Below, piece by piece: positions 16,128 to 26,185 of a stretch of 62,901 bases of DNA. The first letter of the stretch is position 1, and each line of letters starts with the position of its first letter. The notes below the pieces were generated by a model. That model was not told the origin of the DNA. It saw only the letters and a program-made list of their open reading frames with translations, and ran no database searches. Made by a program: the position numbers and the translations under genes. Source of the DNA: Crocinitomicaceae bacterium (lineage in GTDB: Bacteria; Bacteroidota; Bacteroidia; Flavobacteriales_D; Crocinitomicaceae); assembly GCA_030727405.1 (NCBI GenBank), contig JANRBR010000030.1, positions 1 to 62,901 of the forward strand, read 5' to 3'.

Positions 16128-16939
16128 TATTCAGCAATTTTGATGAATTTTTCCGTTTTGTTGTCGTAGTTAATAAAATATACGCCGCTTACTAAATTTC
16201 GGCAATCCACCTTACTTGACAGGCCTATTTTTAACAAATTCCCATAAGCATCATATACCTCGTATTTTGTTTTTGCTTCCTTTCCTGCGGCCTTGAAATA
16301 GAGGTAGTCCCTTACTTTTGTAGGGGATAATTTAAGTGCGGGAAGTCCGGATGAAAAGTAGGTAACTTGAGAACTTCGCTTGACTCCCGAATTATCAATC
16401 TGCGAGACACGAATTTGATTTTTGCCGGAATGAGGTGTGACTTGAAAACGATACGTATTCGCTGCTTTGGTACCTTTTCCTTTGACCTGTCCAGCCTCCA
16501 CCCACCTATTCCATCGGTATTGTTCAATGATAAAATCCAAAGACCCAGACTCATCCATGCTTGTCCAATTCACTATTCCTGTTTTATCGGCAGAAATAGC
16601 GGTACAACGAAAGGTGCTTTTTGGCAGCAGTACCTCTGGATTGACAAACCGTGGTTCACAACCAGAAGAATGCTCCAAAACCACAAAAACCGTTTCGCCT
16701 TTTTTTAATTGAAATAATTTAAAGTTAATTTCGAAATGGGCACTTTGAATAGCTGCTGGTAAAATTTCTCCGTTAACGAGTACCCGATTGACACAAAATC
16801 CGAATCCATCTGCCTGTGGAGGATTATAGACGACAAGTGCTTTATCTTGATAGGTTCCATCGAGAGATAATAACTTATCCTGAGCCAAAAGGCTGAATTT
16901 CATGATTAATATGAATAGTATACTAAAAAGCTTTTTCAT
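16127..16939 (-). CDS. secreted protein with T9SS type A sorting domain, function unknown
   Basis: 270 residues. The signal peptide ends near FSLLAQ. Two beta-rich segments follow; the first has cysteines in FGFCVNRVLV, SSGCEPRFV and FRCTAIS. The C-terminal ~70 residues are a T9SS sorting domain (KVRDYLYFKAAG, YEVYDAYGNLLK, LVSGVYFINYD). It is expected on the cell surface or released. No catalytic motif is recognised. It is coupled to mce through a one-base stop/start overlap, perhaps just because of gene packing. Confidence 0.75.
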   Translation of the reverse strand: MKKLFSILFILIMKFSLLAQDKLLSLDGTYQDKALVVYNPPQADGFGFCVNRVLVNGEILPAAIQSAHFEINFKLFQLKKGETVFVVLEHSSGCEPRFVNPEVLLPKSTFRCTAISADKTGIVNWTSMDESGSLDFIIEQYRWNRWVEAGQVKGKGTKAANTYRFQVTPHSGKNQIRVSQIDNSGVKRSSQVTYFSSGLPALKLSPTKVRDYLYFKAAGKEAKTKYEVYDAYGNLLKIGLSSKVDCRNLVSGVYFINYDNKTEKFIKIAE

Positions 16940-16991
16940 CTTTTAATGGCATTTTTCAAAGAAATATACACTCCTAAAATACAAATATACC

Positions 16992-17019
16992 TTGAATCCG
17001 AGTGATTCCCTTATTTTTG
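16992..17019 (+). promoter_or_regulatory. hemJ promoter: TTG-N17-TATTTTTG
   Basis: The -33 TTG (16992-16994) and the -7 TATTTTTG (17012-17019) are 17 bases apart, fitting the Bacteroidota sigma-A pattern. The -7 box ends five bases before the hemJ ATG at 17025, predicting a leaderless or nearly leaderless mRNA. Confidence 0.6.
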
Positions 17020-17024
17020 TAGCT

Positions 17025-17561
17025 ATGTTATATGTTAAAGCATTACATGTGATTTTCATGGTAAGCTGGTTTGCTGGACTTTTCTACATGGTGAGGTTGT
17101 TTATTTATTTCGTGGAAGCCAATGAACAACAGGAACCCAAGAAAAGCATTCTTCAGGAACAATTTGAGCTGATGCAAAAAAGATTGTGGTGGATCATCAC
17201 AACACCTGCCATGATTTTGACCGTCGTTTTTGGCACTATCATGATCCTTGATCAACCTGATTATTATTTATCTCAATCTTGGATGCACATAAAACTTAGC
17301 TTTGTAGGCCTATTATTGATCTATCATTTTTACAGCCAACGCATGATGTTTCAATGCCAAAAAAGAACCATTTCATGGTCCTCTGGTAAACTGAGGCTAT
17401 GGAACGAAGTAGCTACACTCTTACTTGTAGCGATTGTCTTTCTAGTGATCATGAAAAACACCCTAAATTGGATCTATGGTACACTCGGATTCTTTGGTGT
17501 AGCGCTTCTTCTCATGTTGGGAATTCAACTTTATAAAAAATTGAGGAAAACTCGAGCTTGA
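17025..17561 (+). CDS. hemJ: protoporphyrinogen IX oxidase HemJ (CopD-like membrane protein)
   Basis: 178 residues from ATG 17025; the longer reading from TTG 16992 would translate the promoter. HemJ oxidises protoporphyrinogen IX to protoporphyrin IX in the inner membrane. The signature LYVKALHVIFMVSWFAGLFYMVRLF contains the conserved His and the Trp/Arg of helix 1. Three to four further membrane helices follow, with LSQSWMHIKLSFV in the middle. It adds a late heme step near the early genes hemA-C-D, though in a separate transcription unit. Confidence 0.92.
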   Translation: MLYVKALHVIFMVSWFAGLFYMVRLFIYFVEANEQQEPKKSILQEQFELMQKRLWWIITTPAMILTVVFGTIMILDQPDYYLSQSWMHIKLSFVGLLLIYHFYSQRMMFQCQKRTISWSSGKLRLWNEVATLLLVAIVFLVIMKNTLNWIYGTLGFFGVALLLMLGIQLYKKLRKTRA

Positions 17562-17578
17562 TTTGTTCAAAAATTAAG

Positions 17579-17608
17579 TTGTTTCTTTAGAAAGTTTGCC
17601 TAACTTTG
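17579..17608 (+). promoter_or_regulatory. atp operon promoter: TTG-N19-TAACTTTG
   Basis: TTG at 17579-17581, then 19 bases, then TAACTTTG at 17601-17608. This is a full match to the Bacteroidota consensus. It gives a leader of about 30 nt before the atpB ATG at 17644. Confidence 0.7.
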
Positions 17609-17643
17609 CAAAAAATTTTTAAAACTCGCTTAAAGATTCGCTA

Positions 17644-18753
17644 ATGCAACATTTCAGCAAACTTTCATTTATCATGCGAAAAGTCGCTTTTTTACTTGCC
17701 TTCTTGGGGATTTCTGGTTTCTCATTTGCGAATGAAGAAAAAGAATTCAACGTAAGCGAGATGATCATGCACCACATTAAAGATGCGCACGAGTGGCATC
17801 TTTATGGACCTGAACATGGTGGAACGAGCATTTATTTACCTATCATCTTGTTGGATAATGGACTTAAAACATTTAGTTCAAGCCATTTTTACCACGGTCA
17901 ACCAGTTACCATCGAGAACAAAGAATCAGGCGTAAGCATGCATTACGTGAAAGGTACAGGTCCCGCAAGTGAATACGCGATGTTCCACGAAGAGATCTAC
18001 AAGTTGAATGAAGCTGGATTATTAGAATTCAAAGGAGAACATCCACACAATGCACAGCCTTTCGATTTCTCCATCACTAAAAATGTGATGTCCCTTTTAA
18101 TGGGCGCTTTCTTGATTTTAGTCATCATGTTTAGCGTAGCGAAATTTTACCGTAAAAACGGAGCAGTTGCTCCAAAGGGATTGGCAAAGTTTTTCGAGCC
18201 AATTATCGTTATGGTGCGCGATGACATTGCGAAAGCAAACATCAACGAGCATAAATATGAAAAATACGTTCCTTATTTATTGACCATTTTCTTCTTTATA
18301 TGGTTCAATAACATGTTGGGATTGATTCCTTTCTTGCCAGGTGGTGCGAACTTAACAGGAAACATTACAGTGACTTTATTCTTAGCCGTTTGTACATTGC
18401 TTGTGACATTGTTCTCTGGAAACAAAAACTATTGGGGACATATCTTTTGGATGCCAGGCGTTCCAGTACCAATGAAATTTTTCATGATGCCTATTGAAAT
18501 CATTGGGATTTTCACAAAACCATTTGCGTTAATGATTCGTTTGTTTGCGAACATTACAGCAGGACACATTATTGTTTTAGCATTGATTTCCATCATTTTT
18601 GTAAATAAGAACATTGGCTGGGCTGGATTGTCTGTGCCGATGGCTTTATTTATATCGGTTTTGGAAGTTTTAGTTGCGTTTTTACAAGGGTTCCTTTTTG
18701 CGATGCTATCCGCATTGTTTATTGGAGCAGCTGTGGAAGAAGCGCATCATTAA
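17644..18753 (+). CDS. atpB: F-type ATP synthase subunit a
   Basis: 369 residues. It forms the proton half-channels of FO. Like other Bacteroidota a subunits it has an N-terminal signal-like segment (from Met12, MRKVAFLLAFLG...) and a ~120-residue extracytoplasmic domain before the membrane helices. The essential arginine of helix 5 is in LMIRLFANITAGHIIV. The start could be Met1 (17644) or Met12 (17677). First gene of the atpB-E-F-H-A-G operon. Confidence 0.95.
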   Translation: MQHFSKLSFIMRKVAFLLAFLGISGFSFANEEKEFNVSEMIMHHIKDAHEWHLYGPEHGGTSIYLPIILLDNGLKTFSSSHFYHGQPVTIENKESGVSMHYVKGTGPASEYAMFHEEIYKLNEAGLLEFKGEHPHNAQPFDFSITKNVMSLLMGAFLILVIMFSVAKFYRKNGAVAPKGLAKFFEPIIVMVRDDIAKANINEHKYEKYVPYLLTIFFFIWFNNMLGLIPFLPGGANLTGNITVTLFLAVCTLLVTLFSGNKNYWGHIFWMPGVPVPMKFFMMPIEIIGIFTKPFALMIRLFANITAGHIIVLALISIIFVNKNIGWAGLSVPMALFISVLEVLVAFLQGFLFAMLSALFIGAAVEEAHH

Positions 18754-18760
18754 TTAGTAA

Positions 18761-19000
<240 letters not shown>

Positions 19001-19005
19001 ATCTT

Positions 19006-19042
19006 TAAAGGTAATTGGGACGGTTGGTTCCAATTACCTTTA
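19006..19042 (+). promoter_or_regulatory. strong intercistronic hairpin between atpE and atpF
   Basis: TAAAGGTAATTGG (19006-19018) and CCAATTACCTTTA (19030-19042) are perfect 13-bp inverted arms around an 11-base loop. It begins six bases after the atpE stop and ends 24 bases before atpF. It is not followed by a T-run, so it is not a classic terminator. A role in RNA stability or partial attenuation, favouring the multi-copy subunit c, is inference. Confidence 0.85.
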
Positions 19043-19066
19043 TATTAAACACTTAATTAAAAGAAA

Positions 19067-19561
19067 ATGGATTTAATATTACCTGACTTAGGTTTATTGT
19101 TCTGGACAGGAATCGTTTTTTGCTGTCTATTGTTCTTGCTTGCAAAATTCGCTTGGAAGCCTATTTTAAATGCAGTAAATGCACGTGAGCAGAAAATTTC
19201 CGAAGCCTTGGATTTGGCTGCAAAAACGCAGGCAGAGATGAAAGCTTTGAAAGCTGAAAACGACCAAATTTTAAAAGAAGCGCGCGCTGAGCGTGATGCG
19301 ATTTTAAAAGAAGCGAAAGAGGCAGCTAATCACATGATTGAAGATGCAAAATCAAAATCAAAGGTGGAAGCGCAAAAGATTGTTGAGTCAGCACGATTAA
19401 ACATCAACAGCGAAAAAGCAGCAGCAATTGCTGAAATCAAAACACACGTAGCAACGTTGGCAGTAGAAATTGCTGAGAAAGTTGTACGCGGTGAATTAGC
19501 ATCGGATGAAAAACAAAAAGCATTAGCAGAAAAACTTGCTGGTGATATTCAAATGAATTAA
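19067..19561 (+). CDS. atpF: F-type ATP synthase subunit b
   Basis: 164 residues. One N-terminal membrane helix (GLLFWTGIVFCCLLFLLAKF) is followed by a long charged coiled coil rich in Ala, Glu and Lys. This is the peripheral stalk that holds F1 against FO. The end, EKLAGDIQMN, lies four bases before atpH. Confidence 0.95.
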   Translation: MDLILPDLGLLFWTGIVFCCLLFLLAKFAWKPILNAVNAREQKISEALDLAAKTQAEMKALKAENDQILKEARAERDAILKEAKEAANHMIEDAKSKSKVEAQKIVESARLNINSEKAAAIAEIKTHVATLAVEIAEKVVRGELASDEKQKALAEKLAGDIQMN

Positions 19562-19565
19562 TCAA

Positions 19566-20099
19566 ATGAAATCTACGAAATCAGCAGGACGTTACGCAAA
19601 AGCATTGTTGGAATTGGCTTTAGATCAAAAAAAGATCGAAGTCATTGAATCCAATATGCAGCAAATCTTGACGGTTGCCGAAGAGGCGCATGATTTTCAA
19701 GTGTTTTTAAATTCACCTTTGATTAAAGTGGATAAGAAAATTGAGGTCATCAAATCAATCTTTGGAAACTTTGATGCACTTTCTATTTCATTTTTAGAAT
19801 TGGTAGCAAACAATGGAAGAGAATCCTACATTACCGAGATTGCTCATTCTTTTTTAAACCAACTCAAAGAACACCGAGGGATTGTTCCAGTAACAATCAT
19901 CAGTGCACAAAAATTAGACGCGAAAACAAAGGAACAAATTACTTCCAAAATAAGCGCAAGCATTCAAGGAACATTGGAAATTACAGAAAATGTTGACGAA
20001 TCGTTAATTGGTGGCTTCATCGTTCGCATGGGGGATCACCAAATCGATGCATCCGTTTCCAATCAATTGAATCGATTAAAACAAGAATTAGTAAAATAG
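19566..20099 (+). CDS. atpH: F-type ATP synthase subunit delta
   Basis: 177 residues. OSCP/delta family: an N-terminal helical domain (GRYAKALLELALDQKK) and the C-terminal signature segment ESLIGGFIVRMGDHQIDASVSNQLNRL. It joins the peripheral stalk to the top of F1. Confidence 0.95.
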   Translation: MKSTKSAGRYAKALLELALDQKKIEVIESNMQQILTVAEEAHDFQVFLNSPLIKVDKKIEVIKSIFGNFDALSISFLELVANNGRESYITEIAHSFLNQLKEHRGIVPVTIISAQKLDAKTKEQITSKISASIQGTLEITENVDESLIGGFIVRMGDHQIDASVSNQLNRLKQELVK

Positions 20100-20126
20100 T
20101 CAAACGACACATTAAATAAAGTAAAA

Positions 20127-21701
20127 ATGGCAGATATCAAACCAGCAGAAGTTTCCGCAATTTTAAGAGAACAACTTTCTGGATTTCGCTCTGAAGCAGA
20201 ATTACAAGAAGTAGGTACCGTTCTTCAAGTAGGAGATGGTATTGCACGTATCTATGGAATGAATGGTGTACAATACGGTGAATTAATTGAATTCGCAGGT
20301 GGGATGCAAGGAATTGCATTGAACTTAGAAGAAGACAATGTAGGAGCTGTATTATTGGGAAGATCCTCTAGTGTAAAAGAAGGAGATACCGTTCGTCGTT
20401 TAGGAAAAATTGCTTCTGTAAAAGTAGGTGATGGAATGGTTGGACGCGTAATCGACACATTGGGTCAACCAATTGATGGTAAAGGTCCAATTGCTGGCGA
20501 ATTATTCGAAATGCCAATCGAACGCAAAGCACCGGGAGTAATATTCCGTCAACCAGTTACCGAGCCTCTTCAAACAGGGATCAAAGCGGTTGATGCCATG
20601 ATTCCAATTGGACGTGGACAACGTGAGTTGATTATCGGTGACCGTCAAACAGGAAAAACAACTGTGGCTATTGATACGATCATCAACCAACGTGAGTTTT
20701 ACGATCGCGGTGAACCCGTTTATTGTATTTATGTAGCAATTGGACAAAAAGGTTCAACCGTTGCAGGTATCGTTAAAAAATTAGAAGATGCAGGAGCTAT
20801 GGCTTATACAACTGTTGTTGCCTCTAACGCATCTGATCCAGCTCCAATGCAATTTTATGCGCCAATGACCGGTGCTGCAGTAGGAGAATATTTTAGAGAT
20901 TTAGGTAAACCAGCTTTAATTGTTTACGATGATTTATCGAAACAAGCGGTTGCTTACCGTGAGGTATCCTTGTTGCTTCGTCGTCCTCCAGGTCGTGAGG
21001 CATATCCAGGTGACGTATTCTACCTTCACTCCCGTTTATTGGAGCGTGCTGCGAAAGTTATTGCTGATGACAACATCGCTAAACAAATGAATGACTTACC
21101 AGCTTCGTTGAAAGATAAAGTAAAAGGTGGTGGTTCATTAACAGCACTTCCTATCATTGAAACACAAGCAGGTGACGTTTCCGCATATATCCCAACGAAC
21201 GTAATCTCCATTACAGATGGACAAATCTTCTTGGAAGGTGACTTATTTAACTCTGGTATTCGTCCAGCGATCAACGTAGGTATCTCCGTTTCTCGTGTTG
21301 GAGGATCTGCACAGATTAAATCCATGAAAAAAGTTGCTGGTACATTGAAATTAGATCAGGCACAGTACCGCGAATTAGAAGCGTTTGCGAAATTTGGTTC
21401 TGATTTAGATACGGCGACGAAAAATGTATTGGACAAAGGTGCTCGTAACGTGGAAATCTTGAAACAAAAAGAAGGAGATCCATACCCAGTTGAAAAACAA
21501 ATTGCGATCATCTACGTTGGTGTAAAAGGACTTATTCAAAATGTTCCTATCAACCAAGTGAAAAACTTCGAGAAAGATTATTTAACTGTATTAGAAGCAA
21601 AACATGCTGACACATTAGTGGCATTGAAAGCTGGAAAATATACAGATGAAATCGAAGCTGTTTTAACGAAAGTTGCGAAAGAAGTCGCTGAGAAATTCTA
21701 A
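20127..21701 (+). CDS. atpA: F-type ATP synthase subunit alpha
   Basis: 524 residues, normal for bacterial alpha. P-loop GDRQTGKT, the alpha-type signature [21 protein letters not shown], and the nucleotide-interface segment [26 protein letters not shown]. It is a non-catalytic nucleotide-binding F1 subunit. It is followed by atpG, not by atpD. Confidence 0.98.
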   Translation: MADIKPAEVSAILREQLSGFRSEAELQEVGTVLQVGDGIARIYGMNGVQYGELIEFAGGMQGIALNLEEDNVGAVLLGRSSSVKEGDTVRRLGKIASVKVGDGMVGRVIDTLGQPIDGKGPIAGELFEMPIERKAPGVIFRQPVTEPLQTGIKAVDAMIPIGRGQRELIIGDRQTGKTTVAIDTIINQREFYDRGEPVYCIYVAIGQKGSTVAGIVKKLEDAGAMAYTTVVASNASDPAPMQFYAPMTGAAVGEYFRDLGKPALIVYDDLSKQAVAYREVSLLLRRPPGREAYPGDVFYLHSRLLERAAKVIADDNIAKQMNDLPASLKDKVKGGGSLTALPIIETQAGDVSAYIPTNVISITDGQIFLEGDLFNSGIRPAINVGISVSRVGGSAQIKSMKKVAGTLKLDQAQYRELEAFAKFGSDLDTATKNVLDKGARNVEILKQKEGDPYPVEKQIAIIYVGVKGLIQNVPINQVKNFEKDYLTVLEAKHADTLVALKAGKYTDEIEAVLTKVAKEVAEKF

Positions 21702-21738
21702 TTGTTCCCCATCATTTGATTGAAGATAAACATCAAGA

Positions 21739-22611
21739 ATGGCTAATTTAAAAGAAATACGTAACCGAATCACCTCTGTAGGTTCAACCATGCAGATCAC
21801 TTCAGCAATGAAGATGGTTTCTGCTGCCAAGTTGAAACGTGCACAAGATGCAGTTACGCAAATGCGTCCTTATGCAGGTAAATTGAAAGAAATCTTGGAG
21901 AACTTAAGTGCGACCCTTGATCTTTCTGAAAATGCCTACTCGGAGCAACGCGAAGTGAAAAATGTTTTGCTTGTTGGAATCACATCCAACCGTGGTCTAT
22001 GCGGTGGATTCAACAACAACATCATCAAACGAGTTGGAGTGCTGATCCATGAAGATTACAAAGATGCAAATGTTCAAGTGTTGAGCATTGGTAAAAAAAT
22101 CCGGGATGTTTACAAGCGTACTGAATTCAACTACTCAAATGACAAAATCGAACAAATGGAAGACGTCTATGCAGACCTTCGATTTGACGTTGTTGCTCAA
22201 TTAGCAGAAGAAATCATTCAACAATTCCACAACAATTCATTTGATAAAATCGTTTTGGTATACAATCGATTCATTAATGCGGCATCACAATCCATCGAAT
22301 CAGAACAATTTTTACCAATTGTTCCTACAGCAAACGAAGGAGAGAATGCCGGCGATTATTTGTTCGAGCCATCGAAAATGGAAATTGTGGAAGATTTGAT
22401 CCCTAAATCATTGAAACTTCAATTATTCAAAGCGATTCGCGATTCATTTGCTGCTGAGCACGGTGCGCGTATGACTGCCATGCATAAAGCAACAGACAAC
22501 GCAAATGAACTACAAAAAAGCCTTAAATTAAGTTACAACAAAGCACGTCAAGCTGCCATTACGAACGAAATTCTTGAAATCGTTGGTGGTGCAGAAGCTT
22601 TGAACGGATAA
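21739..22611 (+). CDS. atpG: F-type ATP synthase subunit gamma
   Basis: 290 residues. This central rotor shaft has conserved coiled coils at both ends: N-terminal EIRNRITSVGSTMQITSAMKMVSAAKLKRAQ and C-terminal ATDNANELQKSLKLSYNKARQAAITNEILEIVGGAEAL. It is the last gene of the operon. The catalytic beta (atpD) and epsilon (atpC) genes are absent, as is usual in this phylum, where they sit elsewhere. Confidence 0.97.
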   Translation: MANLKEIRNRITSVGSTMQITSAMKMVSAAKLKRAQDAVTQMRPYAGKLKEILENLSATLDLSENAYSEQREVKNVLLVGITSNRGLCGGFNNNIIKRVGVLIHEDYKDANVQVLSIGKKIRDVYKRTEFNYSNDKIEQMEDVYADLRFDVVAQLAEEIIQQFHNNSFDKIVLVYNRFINAASQSIESEQFLPIVPTANEGENAGDYLFEPSKMEIVEDLIPKSLKLQLFKAIRDSFAAEHGARMTAMHKATDNANELQKSLKLSYNKARQAAITNEILEIVGGAEALNG

Positions 22612-22628
22612 GTAAATTATTGCATATT

Positions 22629-22663
22629 AAAAAAGCCCTAACAGAAATGTCAGGGCTTTTTTT
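22629..22663. terminator. bidirectional rho-independent terminator between atpG and sufD
   Basis: A-run, then AGCCCTAACA-GAAA-TGTCAGGGCT (one A/C mismatch in the stem), then a T-run of seven. Both flanks suit termination of atpG (+) and sufD (-). Confidence 0.9.
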
Positions 22664-22682
22664 ATGTTTGTAACTTGTATGA

Positions 22683-23924
22683 TTACAAGCTTAACTCCCA
22701 ATTAAAACGTTTGTTGATTACTTCGTATACTTTTTCCTTTACCTCAGGAACAACAATTTTGTGAAGGACATCTGACATAAAAGCCGTTAACAATAATTGA
22801 GTTGCTCCCTTTTCTGATATACCGCGAGCGCGTAAATAAAACAGTGCTTCCTCATCCAATTGACCTGTCGTAGATCCATGTGAGCATTTAACATCATCCG
22901 CATAGATTTCAAGTTCCGGTTTGGAGTTTACACTGGCATCTTCACTAATCAATACATTCGCATTCGATTGAAAGGCATTTGTTTTCTGTGCATCTTGACG
23001 AACAAAAACTTTTCCATTAAAAACAGATACTGATTTATCATCCATGATTCCTTTGTATAACTCATTGCTCACGCAATTTGGAACGCGGTGATCAACGGTA
23101 GTGTAATTTGCCACATGTTGCTGCCCATTGAGCATATACATGCCATTCAAATGCGTTTCTGCATGTTCACCAATCACCTGAATGTGTAAATCGTTTCTAA
23201 CCAAATTTCCATCCAATGTTAAGGTGTTGATTTGGAATACGGAATTTGCATCCTGCCAAACTTCCTCATCTGCAAAAGAATGCAGTTCACTCGACTCCAT
23301 TTGTACTTTTTCAATGTTGAGGTTTGCATGCTTACCCACTTCAACTGAGGTATGTACATGAGAAAAAATTGCTTTCGACTCTTCGGAGACATATGTCAAC
23401 ACCATTCTCGCTTGAGAATTTTCACCGATAGAAACATGATTTCTAGTAAATCCAGCATAAGCTGAACTGACAACATGCACCACTTCAATGACCGGTTCAA
23501 TGACCACATTTTTATCAACTTTCACCAAAACTCCTGATTGGGCGTGAACTATATTCATGGCAGCAAATACATCCTTCACTGTTGAAAATGGTAGGTGCTT
23601 TGCACTGGAAATGAAATCAATGCTTAGTCCTTTAGGCAAATCCATTTCTGGAAGGATCACCTTGCCGTTGATGATGTAAATCGCGATGGCATCTGGACAA
23701 ATTTGTTGATCCGATTTAGACGGAATCCATTCATCTGAACTTGGTTCAAACGAAGCATTGCCCAATTTGGCCAATCGTGTGTATTTGAATCGCTCTACTT
23801 TCGTTGTTGGAAAGTCATTTTCCGCAAGAAATGAGCGAGCCATATCGCCCATTGGCAACAATCCCTCGATTTCTGTTTTCGGAAATCGACTTGAAAATTG
23901 ACTTAATTTATTCGAGTTTTCCAT
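22683..23924 (-). CDS. sufD: Fe-S cluster assembly protein SufD
   Basis: 413 residues. Subunit of the SufBCD scaffold that builds Fe-S clusters. Beta-helix core with characteristic segments (NYTTVDHRVPNCVSNELYKGIMDDKSVSVFNGKV and the C-terminal CSHGSTTGQLDEEALFYLRARGI). The His of CSHGSTTG is the one used at the SufB-SufD interface. It is last in the suf operon, ten bases after sufC. Confidence 0.96.
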   Translation of the reverse strand: MENSNKLSQFSSRFPKTEIEGLLPMGDMARSFLAENDFPTTKVERFKYTRLAKLGNASFEPSSDEWIPSKSDQQICPDAIAIYIINGKVILPEMDLPKGLSIDFISSAKHLPFSTVKDVFAAMNIVHAQSGVLVKVDKNVVIEPVIEVVHVVSSAYAGFTRNHVSIGENSQARMVLTYVSEESKAIFSHVHTSVEVGKHANLNIEKVQMESSELHSFADEEVWQDANSVFQINTLTLDGNLVRNDLHIQVIGEHAETHLNGMYMLNGQQHVANYTTVDHRVPNCVSNELYKGIMDDKSVSVFNGKVFVRQDAQKTNAFQSNANVLISEDASVNSKPELEIYADDVKCSHGSTTGQLDEEALFYLRARGISEKGATQLLLTAFMSDVLHKIVVPEVKEKVYEVINKRFNWELSL

Positions 23925-23933
23925 TGCCTTTAC

Positions 23934-24686
23934 TTACGCGTCAATTGAATCTTTGATCCAATCGTATCCTTTTTCCTCTAGCTCCAAGGCTAACTCTTTC
24001 GTCCCTGTCATGACAATACGACCATTATACAACACGTGAACGAAATCTGGAACGATGTAATCCAATAAACGTTGGTAGTGGGTAATCACGATCGTTGCAT
24101 TTTTATCGGATTTGAGTGTGTTTACACCATTTGCAACAATGCGCAATGCATCAATGTCCAAGCCAGAGTCCGTTTCGTCCAATACTGCTAACTTCGGTTC
24201 CAACATAGCCATTTGAAATATTTCATTTCGTTTTTTTTCACCGCCAGAGAATCCTTCATTCACAGCACGCGAAGCAAGCTTACTGTCCAATTCAACAATA
24301 GCAGATTTCGCCCGCACCATGGCCATAAAGTCCTTTGCCGATAAAGGGTCTTGGCCTTTATATTCGCGGATTTCGTTTAACGCTGTACGTAGAAAATTTA
24401 CATTCGAAACACCTGGAATCTCAACTGGATATTGAAACGCTAAAAACAATCCTTCTCTCGCACGATCTTCCGTGGATAACTCCAATAAATCCGTTCCATC
24501 AAAATCAACAGATCCGGCAGTTACTTCGTAATCTTCACGTCCAGCTAACACACTTGCAAGCGTACTTTTTCCGGCTCCATTTGGACCCATTATCGCATGA
24601 ACTTCTCCAGCTTTCACTTCAAGGTTCAATCCTTTTAGGATTTCTTTCCCATCGATACTTGCGTGTAAATTTTCAATTTTAATCAT
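23934..24686 (-). CDS. sufC: Fe-S cluster assembly ATPase SufC
   Basis: 250 residues, ABC-type ATPase. Walker [10 protein letters not shown], signature FSGGEKKRNEI, Walker B LAVLDETDSGLD (the SufC-type ETDSGLD) and H-loop ITHYQRLL. It drives conformational change of the SufBCD complex in the cytoplasm. Confidence 0.97.
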   Translation of the reverse strand: MIKIENLHASIDGKEILKGLNLEVKAGEVHAIMGPNGAGKSTLASVLAGREDYEVTAGSVDFDGTDLLELSTEDRAREGLFLAFQYPVEIPGVSNVNFLRTALNEIREYKGQDPLSAKDFMAMVRAKSAIVELDSKLASRAVNEGFSGGEKKRNEIFQMAMLEPKLAVLDETDSGLDIDALRIVANGVNTLKSDKNATIVITHYQRLLDYIVPDFVHVLYNGRIVMTGTKELALELEEKGYDWIKDSIDA

Positions 24687-24727
24687 CTTTTCTTCTTTCT
24701 TTTAAGGATGTTCTCCTTTTATCTTTG

Positions 24728-26176
24728 TTAACCAACGCTGCCTTCTAAGCTAATTGCTAAGAGTTTTTGTGCTTCCACAGCAAACTCCATTGGTAATTGA
24801 TTTAACACTTCTTTGCAATAACCATTCACAATCAAACTAATGGCTTTTTCCTCGCTAATTCCTCGCTGCATGCAATAAAACAATTGATCTTCTCCGATTT
24901 TCGAAGTAGTTGCTTCGTGTTCTATTTTGGCGCTTGGATTCTTGCATTCTATGTAGGGGAACGTATGTGCTCCACATTCATCCGTCATCAAAAGGGAGTC
25001 ACATTGCGAAAAATTGCGCGCATGCTGAGCACCTTTGTTGATTTGAACCAAACCACGGTATGAGTTTTGTGATTTACCCGCAGAAATTCCCTTTGAAATA
25101 ATCGTGCTTTTGGTATGTTTACCCAAGTGAACCATTTTCGTTCCCGTATCTGCTTGCTGGTAATTATTGGTCACTGCAACGGAATAGAATTCTCCAATCG
25201 AATGATCGCCTTTCAAAATACATGAAGGATATTTCCAGGTAACAGCGGAACCGGTTTCTACCTGAGTCCAGGAAATTTTAGCATGTGTTTCACACATCCC
25301 ACGTTTGGTGACAAAATTAAAGACACCACCTTTTCCTTCTTTATCCCCTGGATACCAATTTTGCACCGTTGAATATTTGATTTCGGCATGATCCATTGCA
25401 ATCAATTCGACCACCGCGGCATGTAATTGATTTTCGTCTCTTTGTGGTGCTGTACAACCTTCCAAATAGGAAACATAAGAACCTTCGTCAGCTACAACCA
25501 AGGTGCGTTCAAATTGACCCGTACCACCCGCATTGATTCGGAAGTAAGTAGATAATTCCATAGGACAACGCACTCCTTTTGGGATGTAACAAAAAGAACC
25601 ATCTGTAAAAACGGCAGCGTTTAATGCTGCATAAAAGTTATCTGTCATGGGAACAACGGAACCCATGTGTTTTTTTACTAAATCGGGGTGATTTTGAACT
25701 GCATCTGAAAAAGAACAGAAAATGACACCTAACTCACCAAGTTTCTCTTTGAAGGAAGTTGCAACAGAGACAGAGTCCATGACAAAGTCAACCGCTACTC
25801 CCGTTAATCGTTGTTGTTCCTCCATAGAAATCCCCAGTTTTTTCATGGTTTCTTTCATTTCTGGATCAACATCATCCCAAGATTCGTATTTTTTTGTTTG
25901 TTTGGGAGCTGAGTAATAGGCAATTGCCTGGAAATCGGGCTTCTGATAGTGAACATGTGCCCATTCTGGTTCGGTCATTTCTTTCCAAATCGCAAAAGCT
26001 TTCAAACGGTAATCCAGCAACCAATCCGGTTCGTTTTTCTTTGTCGAAATCAAACGAATGATGTCCTCATTTAAACCAATAGGAACGGTATCCGACTCAA
26101 TATCCGTTACGAATCCGAATTTGTATTCTTGATTTTCGAGATCCTTTGCTAATTCATTTTCAGTATATCCTGCCAT
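24728..26176 (-). CDS. sufB: Fe-S cluster assembly protein SufB
   Basis: 482 residues, the expected length. Recognised by [30 protein letters not shown], the segment [19 protein letters not shown], and the C-terminal [33 protein letters not shown], which holds interface and cluster residues. Core scaffold of the SUF machine. It starts nine bases after the stop of the A-type carrier gene. Confidence 0.98.
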   Translation of the reverse strand: MAGYTENELAKDLENQEYKFGFVTDIESDTVPIGLNEDIIRLISTKKNEPDWLLDYRLKAFAIWKEMTEPEWAHVHYQKPDFQAIAYYSAPKQTKKYESWDDVDPEMKETMKKLGISMEEQQRLTGVAVDFVMDSVSVATSFKEKLGELGVIFCSFSDAVQNHPDLVKKHMGSVVPMTDNFYAALNAAVFTDGSFCYIPKGVRCPMELSTYFRINAGGTGQFERTLVVADEGSYVSYLEGCTAPQRDENQLHAAVVELIAMDHAEIKYSTVQNWYPGDKEGKGGVFNFVTKRGMCETHAKISWTQVETGSAVTWKYPSCILKGDHSIGEFYSVAVTNNYQQADTGTKMVHLGKHTKSTIISKGISAGKSQNSYRGLVQINKGAQHARNFSQCDSLLMTDECGAHTFPYIECKNPSAKIEHEATTSKIGEDQLFYCMQRGISEEKAISLIVNGYCKEVLNQLPMEFAVEAQKLLAISLEGSVG

Positions 26177-26185
26177 TGCTTTTTC

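Noticed and set aside
16992..17024. Upstream TTG start of the HemJ frame
   Set aside because: The 11 extra codons cover the -33 and -7 promoter boxes, and ATG 17025 matches the family N-terminus.
19006..19042. Rho-independent terminator after atpE
   Set aside because: The stem is perfect but no T-run follows, and atpF continues the operon 24 bases later.
20137..21325. Minus-strand open frames across atpA
   Set aside because: They are antisense shadows of the highly conserved alpha subunit gene.
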